Shown here piece after piece: positions 9,756-18,551 of a stretch of 22,621 nucleotides of DNA. The notes beneath the pieces were generated by a model. The model ran no database searches and was not told the origin of the DNA. It saw nothing but the letters and a program-made list of their open reading frames with translations. Within the stretch, counting starts at the first letter, position 1, and each line of letters begins with the position of its first letter. The position numbers and the translations under genes are program-made. The stretch is from Chara braunii (Eukaryota; Streptophyta; Charophyceae; Charales; Characeae), in assembly GCA_003427395.1 (NCBI GenBank), contig BFEA01000386.1:760584-783204 (forward strand), given 5' to 3'.

Positions 9756-10612
9756 GGCCATCTAATCTTACAGAGCGCGCCGTACTTAGCGAGGCCTAAA
9801 GTCAGAATACCTAAGCTTATAGAGCGTTATGGCTTGGCCAAGTATACACAAACAGAGGGCACAAGTACTTTTTTCTTCCTTGGGCATATGACTAGACCAC
9901 CCTAGTCGCCCTGAACTGTTTAAATAACCAAGTTATATATATCTCTCTGCACTTAGTCTTCCAAATGGACATAGGGCTGAACCACTCATCTTAGAACGTT
10001 GCTCAGCATGCCCAAGTGTACCTTCAGTTATATCTCTTAGTTATACTCTCTTCATTTCATAATAAGCTATAGCCAGGCCGTCCAATCTTATGGAACCCGT
10101 GTCTGACTACCCTGTTCTCAATAGCATAGTAATATAGTATAATCAGATTATATCCATTGGGTTCCAACATGTGCGAGGCATTGGGTCAGACTACCTGAAC
10201 TTATAGAGCGGTCAAATCTCTTTGCCAGGTTCATTTCTCTCTGATCCAATTTGTGTGAGGCAGTAGGCCAGGCTACCTAAACTTATAGAGCGGCCTGTCC
10301 CCTGCCAAAGCTATTCCCTCGGAACAAAACAAGAGAAGGGCTGAACCACCTAAACTTATAGAGCGTCCTGAGCCCATGAAAGTCAAGCACAATCAAACCC
10401 TCACAGGTCAGAGCAGTCAGGTCACCTAAACTTATAGAGCGTCCTGACCCTCCATGCAATTCACAGCACCGGGTCTCCCCAAACTTATGGGGACATCCCA
10501 ACCTCCAGAGCTTCAGGCCACCTAAACTTATAGAGCGGCCTGAGACTCCATTCATGCCAAAAGTAAACAAAGCACTGAGCTTCCCCAAATTTAAGGGGAC
10601 CTCCGAGCCTTA
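9756..10612. repeat. Family of about ten covarying hairpin repeats with conserved 8-nt loop
   Basis: Cores lie at 9761, 9810, 10081, 10194, 10276, 10349, 10425, 10476, 10521 and 10582. The usual form is CCTAAACTTATAGAGCG. An 8-nt loop (AAACTTAT, AATCTTAT, AATCTTAC, GAACTTAT, AAGCTTAT or AAATTTAA) is flanked by an inner stem that changes on both sides together: CT/AG, TCT/AGA, TCC/GGA or TCCCC/GGGGA. Several copies also have an outer stem of differing sequence but intact pairing: CAGGC/GCCTG around 10276, GGGCT/AGCCC around 10349, GTCAGG/CCTGAC around 10425, and TCAGGCC/GGCCTGA around 10521. Spacing is irregular (43-82 bp in the dense part). The paired changes suggest that structure, not just sequence, is maintained. 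The function is unknown. Confidence 0.7.
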
Positions 10613-11462
10613 ACGACCCAACCAGACTACACACAATACTGCCTTCCTCCCAACCTTCTCCCAGATGCAACCCTCATTCGTTCACAATCTGCTTTCAAGC
10701 AATCAACAAAGTCTGAAGCTGAGGTTTGCACACACATTTCTTTATTTCAGCCTGACTTATGTCCTGAAAATCAAACTCGAAACCAAGTACAGGATTCACG
10801 CCGTACGCTCAGTCAACCCATAGAGAGACGTACAGATAGGGGTTATAGTTAGGTTTATAGAAGGAGTCAGGGAATTACCACTCAGTTCCCTGCCTCCTGG
10901 ACTCCGCCTGAGTCCCGGCAGAGCTCCCGCAATCGGTGGGGCGAACCTCCCACAGAGGCCTTGGTGCGGATTACGGGTTGCAATCCCGCCTGCCGCCTTC
11001 CTCTCAGAACCAGCAAACTGGGCTTAGAATAAGAAGGGCAGAAAGAAAATGGTCTAGTCTCTCAGATACAAGGGGGGTGCTCTCAGACTCGCAAGAGAGG
11101 GACTTCAAATCTTCAATGCCTGAGGGCCCCGCAATGGCGACCAATGTAACAACTCAGTCAACTCTAAGCCATACTGCCGAAATCACTCCACCGACGGGCT
11201 TTCACACCTCCGCACTAGCCTTCCCTCTCAAGCCCAATAGTTTCCCTGAGTCCTAACACCTCTCCTTCGCCCAACCGCGGCCGCACGGCAGCCTGTAACA
11301 GTCCTTAATTGCAGCAACAATACTCATCAGCATTCGATAGTAATCAGGAGTGGTTGCCAGCATCAGCCATTCTCAGCAGCCCGTAGCGGTAGCCTGTGCG
11401 CAGTTCGCAGCAGACAGCAGCAGCGGCAACCGTTCATACATTGCTAATCAAAAATAGTCTTT
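10613..11462. other. Non-coding stretch, no gene recognised
   Basis: No recognisable coding sequence is present. A 106-codon plus-strand frame (10936-11256) ends in a Thr/Ser-rich segment (MATNVTTQSTLSHTAEI) with no domain I know. I see no ribosomal, tRNA or transposase signature. The segment changes gradually from A/C-rich to GC-richer sequence. Confidence 0.3.
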
Positions 11463-12580
11463 ATGTCCCGCCAACCCAGCAACAGCAATCCGGAGCGGCC
11501 AACGGTAATGCACCCTAGCATGCATCAACCTCCCATGGCCTGCCATAGCCAACGACGACCAGCGACCGTTTGTGCACAGTCTACCGCCGTCGTAGGGGGC
11601 AATGGGATTAGCGGGTCAACAGATGAGCGGCCCGTCAGCGATGCAGCGAGGTGCTGGGCAAGCTAACAATCCAGCCACCTCGCATATCAGACAGGCAGCA
11701 GGCTGTAGCGGGGCGCAGGGGAGGACCCCCCCACGTTCAGCATGGGTATGACGGCTTACAACCCACTCACACCACGGTCAAACCCAGCAGACCGTTGGCT
11801 CCCGCCGCCCACTGAATCAAGGAGCCACTCCGACACCGCCCATAGGCGACGCAGACATCTCGAACCAAGCGGCCCCTCACCTCGACGTACCAGGCCCGTA
11901 GCCGGGATCAGGTTCACTCCCTGTTATAGTATTCGAAGGCGTGCCTCTTTCCCCAATACATCGGGCTTCAGGTAAGCCCCCTTTCCCGCACCTTTTCCTC
12001 CGGTTATGTAAGCCCCCTCCGAATGGACCTCCCACTCAGAACTCGGGCAGATGCATCATCAACGCAGCCTGGTCCAAACACTGAGGACTGGGGACCGAGC
12101 GTCGCATCAGCCACACAGGTAAGTCTCCATTCTTTGCTCCCTGCCTGCAGCACCTCTCACAGAAACGAGTGGCAGAAATCGAGTGAACCTTCCGCAGGAA
12201 GCTGGCCAGGTACATATCCCCCCTTGCTATTAACTCTCTTTCTAAAACTAACCTCACAACCTGGTTCGCAGATACAAAAAAATCGTCGTCCCATATTTTA
12301 TCCCACTCGATTTCGATGAGAATCGAGTAAAAATTCGCTTTTCGAATTTCTGCCATATCTACTTTTCGATACTTCAGCGCACTCTCTTTTCTACTAACCT
12401 CCTAATCTACCGACCTATCACCAGATCTAACGCTACCATCATGGTCGCCCGGGTCCAAAAACCCCAGACCACTCCTTCTCCCGCCCGATTCTACCCGGGA
12501 ACGAGCGAGCTCAACATCTTCAACCCCGCCCGGTCGTCAGTTTCATCAGTTTCATCGATAAATGCACCTACCCAGCGGTA
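11463..12580 (+). other. Possible eroded intron-containing gene fragment
   Basis: Several short plus-strand frames (11463-11663, 11742-11972, 12023-12316) have Gln/Pro/Arg-rich, low-complexity translations without a known domain. Between them are exon/intron-like joints. The best is a 62-nt candidate intron at 12210-12271, beginning GTACAT, with CTAAC at 12248-12252 and ending CGCAG. A CAG followed by GTAAG occurs at 12117-12123, but the next good AG (12149-12150) would give an implausibly short intron. I cannot build one continuous protein, so this may be a pseudogene or chance. Confidence 0.25.
12210..12271 (+). other. Candidate short spliceosomal intron
   Basis: The segment starts with GT, carries CTAAC about 19 nt before the final AG, has a C/T-rich body, and is 62 nt long. 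These are normal dimensions for a fungal intron. The flanking exons are not confidently coding, so splicing is an inference only. Confidence 0.25.
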
Positions 12581-12735
12581 CCGTCCAGGCACACTCCGCC
12601 CATTTTTCTACTCCGCCTTTGCACCCGCTGCCTCCTGCCTCAGCCCATAGCTACCCAATGAAACTGTCCAGGTACACTCCGCCCATTTCTCTACTCCGCC
12701 TTTGCGCCCGCTGCCTCCTGCCTCAGCCCATAGCT
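12581..12735. repeat. 83-bp tandem duplication
   Basis: The sequence from 12581 (GTCCAGGCACACTCCGCCC onward through CTCAGCCCATAGCTA) recurs 83 bp later from 12664 with only a few substitutions, ending near 12735. It is C-rich and non-coding in appearance. The string CAGCCCATAGC that closes each unit appears a third time directly at the end of the adapter at 12821, where it may have helped a false join. Confidence 0.8.
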
Positions 12736-12785
12736 AGGCTGCCTCGCTCTGCTTGTCTCCCTATCATCGCCCGACTCTCTTGCCT

Positions 12786-12823
12786 CTGTCTCTTATACAC
12801 ATCTAGATGTGTATAAGAGACAG
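12786..12823. other. Untrimmed Nextera mate-pair junction adapter (sequencing artefact)
   Basis: The 38 bp consist of CTGTCTCTTATACACATCT followed at once by its reverse complement AGATGTGTATAAGAGACAG. This is the synthetic Tn5 mosaic end in head-to-head form, exactly the junction made when tagmented fragments are circularised for mate-pair libraries. It is not natural sequence of any eukaryote. Sequence left and right of it may come from places kilobases apart, so linkage across this point should not be trusted. Confidence 0.97.
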
Positions 12824-13604
12824 CCCATAGCCCGTCGTTCCCTGACCCTCTTCTCCGAATGAATCCGGGGCGGAAATGTGCCCGAATTCCTCCCCTCCTC
12901 GGCCTCTCACTCCCGCTGATCTATTAACAAAACTAACACCGAAATCGAACTCGCCCGGCCGAGAAGCCTCCGATCCGACTTTCTCCCTCCTCATCTTCGT
13001 CGAGGTCGACCGAATCCACCATCCCTTCACTCCCGCCACAGTTAAATTCCGGCCATATCCGCGCAGCTCACCTCTCAACTAGCTCCTAATCTACTAACTT
13101 ACTACTAAAACTAACTGTACCATCGGATTCGCCCGGGGCCGAAACCCCGGGATAGCATCCTTTCCCTCTCGATTCCGCTCAGGAACGAGAGCGTTCTACC
13201 TCCTCGACCGGGCCCAGCTCCTTCCGCCATAACCCCGTTTTCCAACGCGCGCGCACCTGGCACGACTCATCGGCCAGGTTCATCCGCTTCAATCTTAGTC
13301 GCTTGCAGTGCTCATCACCCATTGCCTCCCTGCGCCCGTTCTCGGCGCCCGCCCCCACTTGGCCCGTTGTTCGCTACCTGCCCTGCTCGTCTCCTCCGCC
13401 ACCCTCACTTCCGAATGTACCCAGCCCACCTTCGCGTCCGTGTTCACCCCACTCTCCCACGGTTGTCGTCAACGCTTCATCTTTTCTTTCCCGTAACGCT
13501 ATTTCCCCTCAGTATCCGAACTTCGACGAGAACAGCAACTGGTCGGAGGAGGAAAACTCAGCACGTATGGCTCCTCCTCCGCTTCATATATATATCCCCC
13601 CCCC
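12824..13604. other. C-rich non-coding stretch with diverged copies of 12.4-kb sequence
   Basis: The segment around 13084-13190 (CCTAATCTAC, a CTAACTGTACCATC-type motif, TTCGCCCGGG, GATTC with AGGAACGAG) resembles 12401-12500 in the same order, indicating an old dispersed or tandem duplication of several hundred bases. A third, weaker likeness (CAAAACTAACACCGAAATCG and TCGCCCGGCC) lies near 12930-12960. A long plus-strand frame (13303-13938) is Pro/Ser-rich, runs across two U6-like sequences, and is not a credible gene. The end is homopolymeric: C9 then T8 at 13596-13612. Confidence 0.45.
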
Positions 13605-13680
13605 TTTTTTTTGTCATTCACGCAGGGGCCAGGCTAATCTTCTCTGTGTCGCTCCAATTTTAACGGATGTCCCGAAGGAC
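13605..13680 (-). ncRNA. U6: U6 spliceosomal snRNA-like sequence, probable 3'-truncated pseudogene
   Basis: Read on the minus strand, it begins GTCCTTCGGGAC, the U6 5' stem-loop. It continues ATCCGTTAAAATTGGA and then the ACAGAGA box within GACACAGAGAAGATTAGC, keeping the AGC triad. After CTGGCCCCTGCG it departs from U6: the usual AAGGATGACAC becomes TGAATGAC, followed by eight A residues and then nine G. U6 normally runs to about 100 nt and ends in a U-tract, so this copy lacks its last third. The A-run directly after the break suggests LINE-mediated retroposition. No upstream promoter element was recognised. The family identity is strong; a functional gene is unlikely. Confidence 0.85.
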
Positions 13681-13775
13681 CTAGGCCGGGGCAGTGGCCC
13701 GCGGCCTGTCGAAATCCACTCAGCCGCAGTTCCGCCCCGCTTTGGCGCACGAACCCAGCCCCCCTTTCGGGGTTT

Positions 13776-13846
13776 GTACATGTTGGCCTTGCGCAGGGAC
13801 CATGCGAATCTTCTCTATATCACTCCGATTTTTACAGATCCCACAA
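13776..13846 (-). ncRNA. Second, more diverged U6-like sequence
   Basis: About 100 bp upstream (minus-strand sense) of the first copy, in the same orientation, the minus strand reads GGGATCTGTAAAAATCGGAG, then TGATATAGAGAAGATTCGC and ATGGTCCCTGCGCAAGG. This follows U6 from the end of the 5' stem-loop to the internal stem-loop. The ACAGAGA box is changed to ATAGAGA and the AGC triad to CGC, both normally invariant, so it cannot work as U6. It keeps GCGCAAGG, which the first copy has lost, so it is not a simple recent duplicate of it. Confidence 0.7.
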
Positions 13847-15184
13847 AAATCTGCCCCCGCGCCTTGTCAGCTCTTTGGCCCATCCGCTTGCTCCCCCTTT
13901 GCAGGTATCCGGCTTCCCTTCCCGACCGGTTCGGATAAAGGCGGCCCCCTTCCCTCCGCTACCCCTCGGAGGTGCCAAGTTCCGGTTGGCTGGCTTTGGT
14001 TATTCCATGCGAGTTGCGCCCCAACCGTTTGCGGGCAGGCTTACTAGCCTAGGTTCTTGGATCAACGGCCCAAGCCCAGAACCAATAGGGGCGGGAGCAA
14101 AAATAACAGTTAGGATTAATCCCGACCCAAATGGAAAAATATAAAGGGGGCGACCGCATGAGCACAGGCCGCGGGGTGTTCCAGCGCTCCCCTTGGCCCT
14201 GCGGACCGGCCCACAATCGGGCTCTCCGAATCAAGCAAGAGAAAGAAAAAATAGGGGATAGTTGCGCGGGACCCTCAACCCCTCCGCTCCTCTCTACTCC
14301 CTTGCTCCAGCGCCGTCGCCCGCCGGCCTTGATTCTTGCACTTCCGTTTATCGCCGCTGGCCTCGATCCTTGCACTTCCGTCTCCCGAATCCAATGTCGT
14401 AACCAATAGGGCTAAGCCCAAGCCTGAGACCCACATCCACGGAGTGCCATATCAGGCGGTGTTGCATCGCGCTCAGGGCCTGAGAAATTGGCCTGAGCCT
14501 CACCTCTGCATACAACAGTGCGCGCGGCCGCCCAGCGTCAGCACTGACTTACCAAGCTGTACCACGGCCGCCCCTCGCGCTTCTCCGCATGCCAAGACCT
14601 ACCGCAGTCATACTGTCGCCTTCGCCGCCGCCGTCGAGGTCGTTCTCTATATGCACGCGTAACCTAATCAGCCGTGTTAACCAGAGGAAAATATTCTTAA
14701 ATCCTAGTCTACTCAGACATAAACAAAAAATAAAATAAAAAATAAAGGTAAACATAGAAACGGACAAACAGCGCCCGCGCCGACTCTATAATCAACGGCA
14801 GAAACGGAATCACGCGCGCCTCAAAACTGCGCGCCCACGCACTCTTTACTTTAGTCAACCATCCAGTCAACGCCAATTACAGACGCAGCCGCGGCTGGCG
14901 CGGTATACTTAAACTTTAAACCAAAACTATTTTATTTTTTTTGTCGCTTGCTGAAACCAAGGCGGATTTCCTTGTAAGGGTAGTCGCGCCAACAGCTTAC
15001 CGGACCATATTAAGCGAAGTGCCGTCGCTTCGCCAAATCTACTCTTCGAGATACTCGTGCGGCCTGCCTACAAGCAGGACGGGGCCAAGTATAAGGAGAG
15101 GGAGCGCAGTCCGTTATTGTAAAAGCGTGAGAATCCTAAGGGATTTTGCGAGTCTCTGAGACTCGAATACTTACCATGTCTGGT
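13847..15184. other. Non-coding stretch, no gene recognised
   Basis: No coding signature is seen. CTTGCACTTCCGT occurs twice closely spaced near 14335-14383, each preceded by GGCCT and GAT(T/C), a small local duplication. An A-rich patch lies at 14722-14750 and a T-rich patch at 14929-14942. The 108- and 92-codon frames here are on opposite strands of the same bases and have no motif I recognise. Confidence 0.35.
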
Positions 15185-15311
15185 GTTTTATGGTTGAGTT
15201 GTGAAGAGGGCCCATAAGCAGGTCCCTCAGTCTGAGTTGGTTCGTGGTTGGGTTGTGGAGAGGGTCCAAAAGTAGGCCCCTCAGTTTGAGTCGTTTTATG
15301 GTTGAGACCCC
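15185..15311. repeat. ~54-bp tandem repeat, 2.3 copies
   Basis: The units start at 15185, 15240 and 15293 with GTTTTATGGTTGAG or GTTCGTGGTTGGG. They continue with GTTGTG(A/G)AGAGGG, a CCCATAAGCAGG/TCCAAAAGTAGG variant and CCCTCAGT(C/T)TGAGT. The third unit stops after about 19 bp. Diverged copies with no coding frame indicate an old minisatellite-like array. Confidence 0.75.
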
Positions 15312-17328
15312 TTCAAATTAAGGAAGGTGGTAATGTTGGTTATCGGAAGACTCACCTCCAAAGGGAAGGTGTTTTAAAAGAGGGTCGTGTGATAGCTCAT
15401 CCTAGAAAGAGAGGGATGGTTGGGAGACCTATTGAGAGAGACCTCCTTCGCGTGAAAGTTGGTTAACAGATTTAAGGGCATGGTAAGCAAATGTTTGTGT
15501 TGATAAAGTCTGATGAAAGGAGCCAGAATTACGGACTGGATCATTGGTGGAATTGAGAAGGTCGCAAGTCAGTGCATAGTCGTGGGATGTGTGGTCTGTT
15601 GCCTCTGATCAAGTCAGCAGGCCACGGCCTTGTGTATGAGTCTGGCGGTGGATTTGGTTGTAATCGTGAGAAGGGGGGCCGTGCTTCTATGTTGTCCCAT
15701 AGGGAGCTGGTAAACACCCTTTAAAAGTGAGACAGACCCCTGCGTAGTCCCGCAGCGGGCCTGTGGTCTGTTTTGCGACACACCGCTCAGACACTTGTGC
15801 TAATCCCAAGGCATAATGAGGAATACCAAGCTAAACGGTAAAGGTTGACACCTCTAGGGCGCAACCCCTATTGGATAACTGCAAGCTAGCACAACCTGGC
15901 TGCGGACCCACGTTTACCAACGGGGTAAGAGTTTAAGGGGTTATGCACGCCTCATGGAAATTACTCCGGTGGGATGGCGGGGATATGAGTCGAGTCGTTT
16001 GGTCATCCTGATTGAATGCTCAGTTCACACCCATTCATTCTCATAAACTCCACACAATCCAATACACATGAGATGTATCTCACACATCGCTCACACAAAA
16101 CCATCATATATCAGGATAAAGCCACACATGTAAGAGTGATTGTGATCGTCAGACATAGGGGAATAATCTTCGATAAAATCTCAACCTCAGTATACACTTA
16201 GAGCGTAATACCCCAAAAAAAACAAACCAATATAGTCTCGAATTACACATACACACTTAAAGTCGAACAATCTCACTCAAACTGGCCCCAGTGGTCTAGT
16301 ATTGGTCAAAATCATAGCCTCCTTAGTCAGAGCTAAACAAAAACAACTCTAAACAAGTGTAATCGCACCCCTCATTCTGGAGGGATCCAGACCCGAAACT
16401 TATCCAAATGTCCAATCCGAAACACATTGTCCATCACGCCTCAAGCAATCATAAGCTTATACCAGCCTCGAGTCACAGCGCCGTGCATACTCCTCTCTCC
16501 TATCTTAGCACAACCCGTATAGCAAGAGGTTTAGCACCTTAACTCTCGAGGTCATAGTGCCCTGAAATCATAACTCAGGACCTACTCGATTTAAAGCAGC
16601 CTCCTGTATACAACGTATAGATGTGTACTCTTTCCCAACTCAGGGTGATAGGGTTAAAAATAAATTCAGCCCCTAAAACACAATTAGTTCATCCTGAATC
16701 GTAGAAAGACATTCCTGGATGAAGGTATATGTCTTAATGAAGGACAAATATCACCCCCCATTCAAATCAGCCCTCCTTATAAGATCTCCTCCTCACACGA
16801 CCTCGAGATGTGCTCAGGTCTACATTACAAACCATTCCCTCATCCATTTCTTATCTCCAGCGGCTTATACATACACAAGGCTCACTCTCATACTCCACCC
16901 AATCCCCCACTGAGTGGGTGCAAAAGCCATTCGGGAGTTGGGCTCCTGATCCTACATTGAGGCTTGCCATGGGCATAGCGCCCGCCGCCCAGTGTTCAGG
17001 GAGGCAGGGGCACAGGGAAGCATTCGGCCCGGCGGTAGGACCACTGGTCATCCTGAATTGCCCAGTTCTTCCAACTAAATTTCCCGTTGCCGTGCATTGA
17101 TAGTGACTTTCAGTGACCTTCAGTACAAGTTTTTTTTGTTTTTTTAAAGGCTGATTCTTTAAGCCCAACCAATTCAATTACCTGTCAAATCTGGACAGGA
17201 CAGCCTTTCAGTCCTTTTTGTCCACTAGCCACACATCACTCCACGGAACATAACAAAATTTGTAATCATTCTCCTGACATGAGTCAGAAAAGAAAGAGAT
17301 CACCCCCCCCAGAAGCAAACCATTGCAT
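15312..17328. other. Non-coding stretch, no gene recognised
   Basis: About 2 kb without a credible reading frame. The longest frames (about 108 codons or fewer) lack motifs and overlap each other on both strands. The left part is G/T-rich and the right part from about 16000 is A/C-rich, a strand-composition switch near 16000. No tRNA cloverleaf, rRNA or transposon terminus was found. It may be the non-coding part of a decayed retroelement. Confidence 0.35.
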
Positions 17329-17839
17329 GGGCCTCGCTGCACTACACTTGAATCTTGAGGAATCAAGTGTACGGCACCGCCGCACTTACACTCGAAAACA
17401 AAGCTGGGAAACAGCTTCAAGAGCTGTCAGATCGGCGCTAGATTTTTCAAGAGTGAGTCATCGCTGCACTCACTCTTGCCGGATGCTCTTGAATTTCTTT
17501 TTCAAGAGGTGTCAGAAGGCCCGATTCTGACAGATCTTGAAGTGTTCAAGTGTGCCTGCCTGCAAGGGTGGGTTTTTTAAGGGTGGTCAGCCCGACCCTT
17601 CACGAGCTCTTCAGTTTTCAAGAGCGGGCCTCTAGTCTGGGCTGACAAAGCAGCTTTGCACCGTCGTGTAGCATTCAAGACTGGAAGAAAAAATAAAAAA
17701 AGAAATAAAAAATCCTTCAAGATTAGGTCCGTCTAGAGTCAGTGCAGCGACGACGGCTATTGTGAGCATTTCTCTTGTCTGAGAGCTCTTGATCTACGCT
17801 TGAACTTTTTCGTGAGTCAAGCATAGTGCAGCGAGGCCC
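17329..17839. mobile_element. Non-autonomous inverted-repeat element (MITE-like), hairpin-chain type
   Basis: The termini GGGCCTCGCTGCACTA (17329-17344) and TAGTGCAGCGAGGCCC (17824-17839) are perfect 16-bp inverted repeats, and CAT flanks both sides (17326-17328 and 17840-17842), a possible 3-bp target duplication. There is no coding capacity. The interior is a series of small hairpins: ACACTTGA/TCAAGTGT, AAGCTG/CAGCTT, CAAGAGTGAGT/ACTCACTCTTG (17448-17458 with 17468-17478), CTCTTGAA/TTCAAGAG, TGTCAGAA/TTCTGACA, GCTCTT/AAGAGC and GCTTGA/TCAAGC. GGGC-type ends with a 3-bp duplication recall PIF/Harbinger or CMC elements, but the superfamily is not settled. It would need a transposase supplied elsewhere. 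Confidence 0.75.
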
Positions 17840-17963
17840 CATATCTACTACAGCAAGCTCCGAGGGAGGAAAAGGGTCTGAGAAACAATTTGGGGATCTG
17901 AGAGGTGCTCCTGGCTGAAATGTATCCCTTCGCACCTCCTGTTTGTTGACATGAAGGTCCACT

Positions 17964-18551
17964 TTGACACTGGAACTCGTGGAATCTCAAGCTGGATTCA
18001 GGGCAATCCGGTGCTTTTATGGAAAAGCACGGAATGGACTGGAACACAGAGAACCAACTACGTCCTACCCTGTGCTGCAAACATCACCTAGCGGACACTT
18101 GACCACCTCCACCACATTTGGGTACTACATGGCGTACACGCTACGGACAGAATCAACTGGGTCACATACCATGCTGAAACCGCGTGGCGGCTCTGGCTTT
18201 AGACCCAAGAGCATGCCAATGGCCCTCTCCTACCAAACGACAACCAGAACCCCCCCACACACTCCAGACCCTCACAGTAAAGGGCACACACAGACTTCTG
18301 ACGCCCCGAATGGCTGTGCGAGCCATCCTCATTGACCGCTGGATGGTAGCGATAGCCCCTGCCATATCAAATGGTTTCAGAGACTGACCGAACACCCGGC
18401 GAAGGTTGCCGCCCTCCAATGGCAGATCTGCCACTGCTGCCTACCAACAAACAACTGGTTGATCGACCACTCCTTGTTAGAACAGAAGGGCATGGCCCTC
18501 CACTGGTGCAAGGCCTGCCAGGAAAACTGTCCCCACTGCAAACACAGGTAG
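17964..18551 (+). pseudogene. Possible broken ORF with Cys/His-rich C-terminus
   Basis: A plus-strand frame from 17964 stays open to a TGA at 18333-18335, then continues in the same frame to TAG at 18549-18551. The last part is rich in metal-ligand residues: ICHCCLP, then HWCKACQENCPHCKH, with Trp (KWFQRL, LQWQIC) nearby. The spacing resembles a zinc-binding module, but I cannot match it to a named family, and the N-terminal part is low in recognisable structure. It could be a relic of a transposon protein. The opposite strand also has long frames here, so confidence is low. Confidence 0.25.

Noticed and set aside
9756-10612. A CRISPR-like array.
   Set aside because: Spacing is irregular (43 to over 200 bp), the repeats vary in their stems, and the context is eukaryotic; there are no uniform spacers or cas genes.
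12786-12823. A real Tn5-like transposon terminus or a biological inverted repeat.
   Set aside because: The 19-bp sequence is the engineered hyperactive mosaic end used in Nextera kits, present head-to-head with nothing between. A natural insertion would carry a transposase-sized interior and different ends.
13303-13938. A 211-codon plus-strand open frame.
   Set aside because: Its translation is Pro/Ser/Arg-rich from C-rich DNA, has no motif, and reads antisense through two U6-like sequences and a C9-T8 homopolymer.
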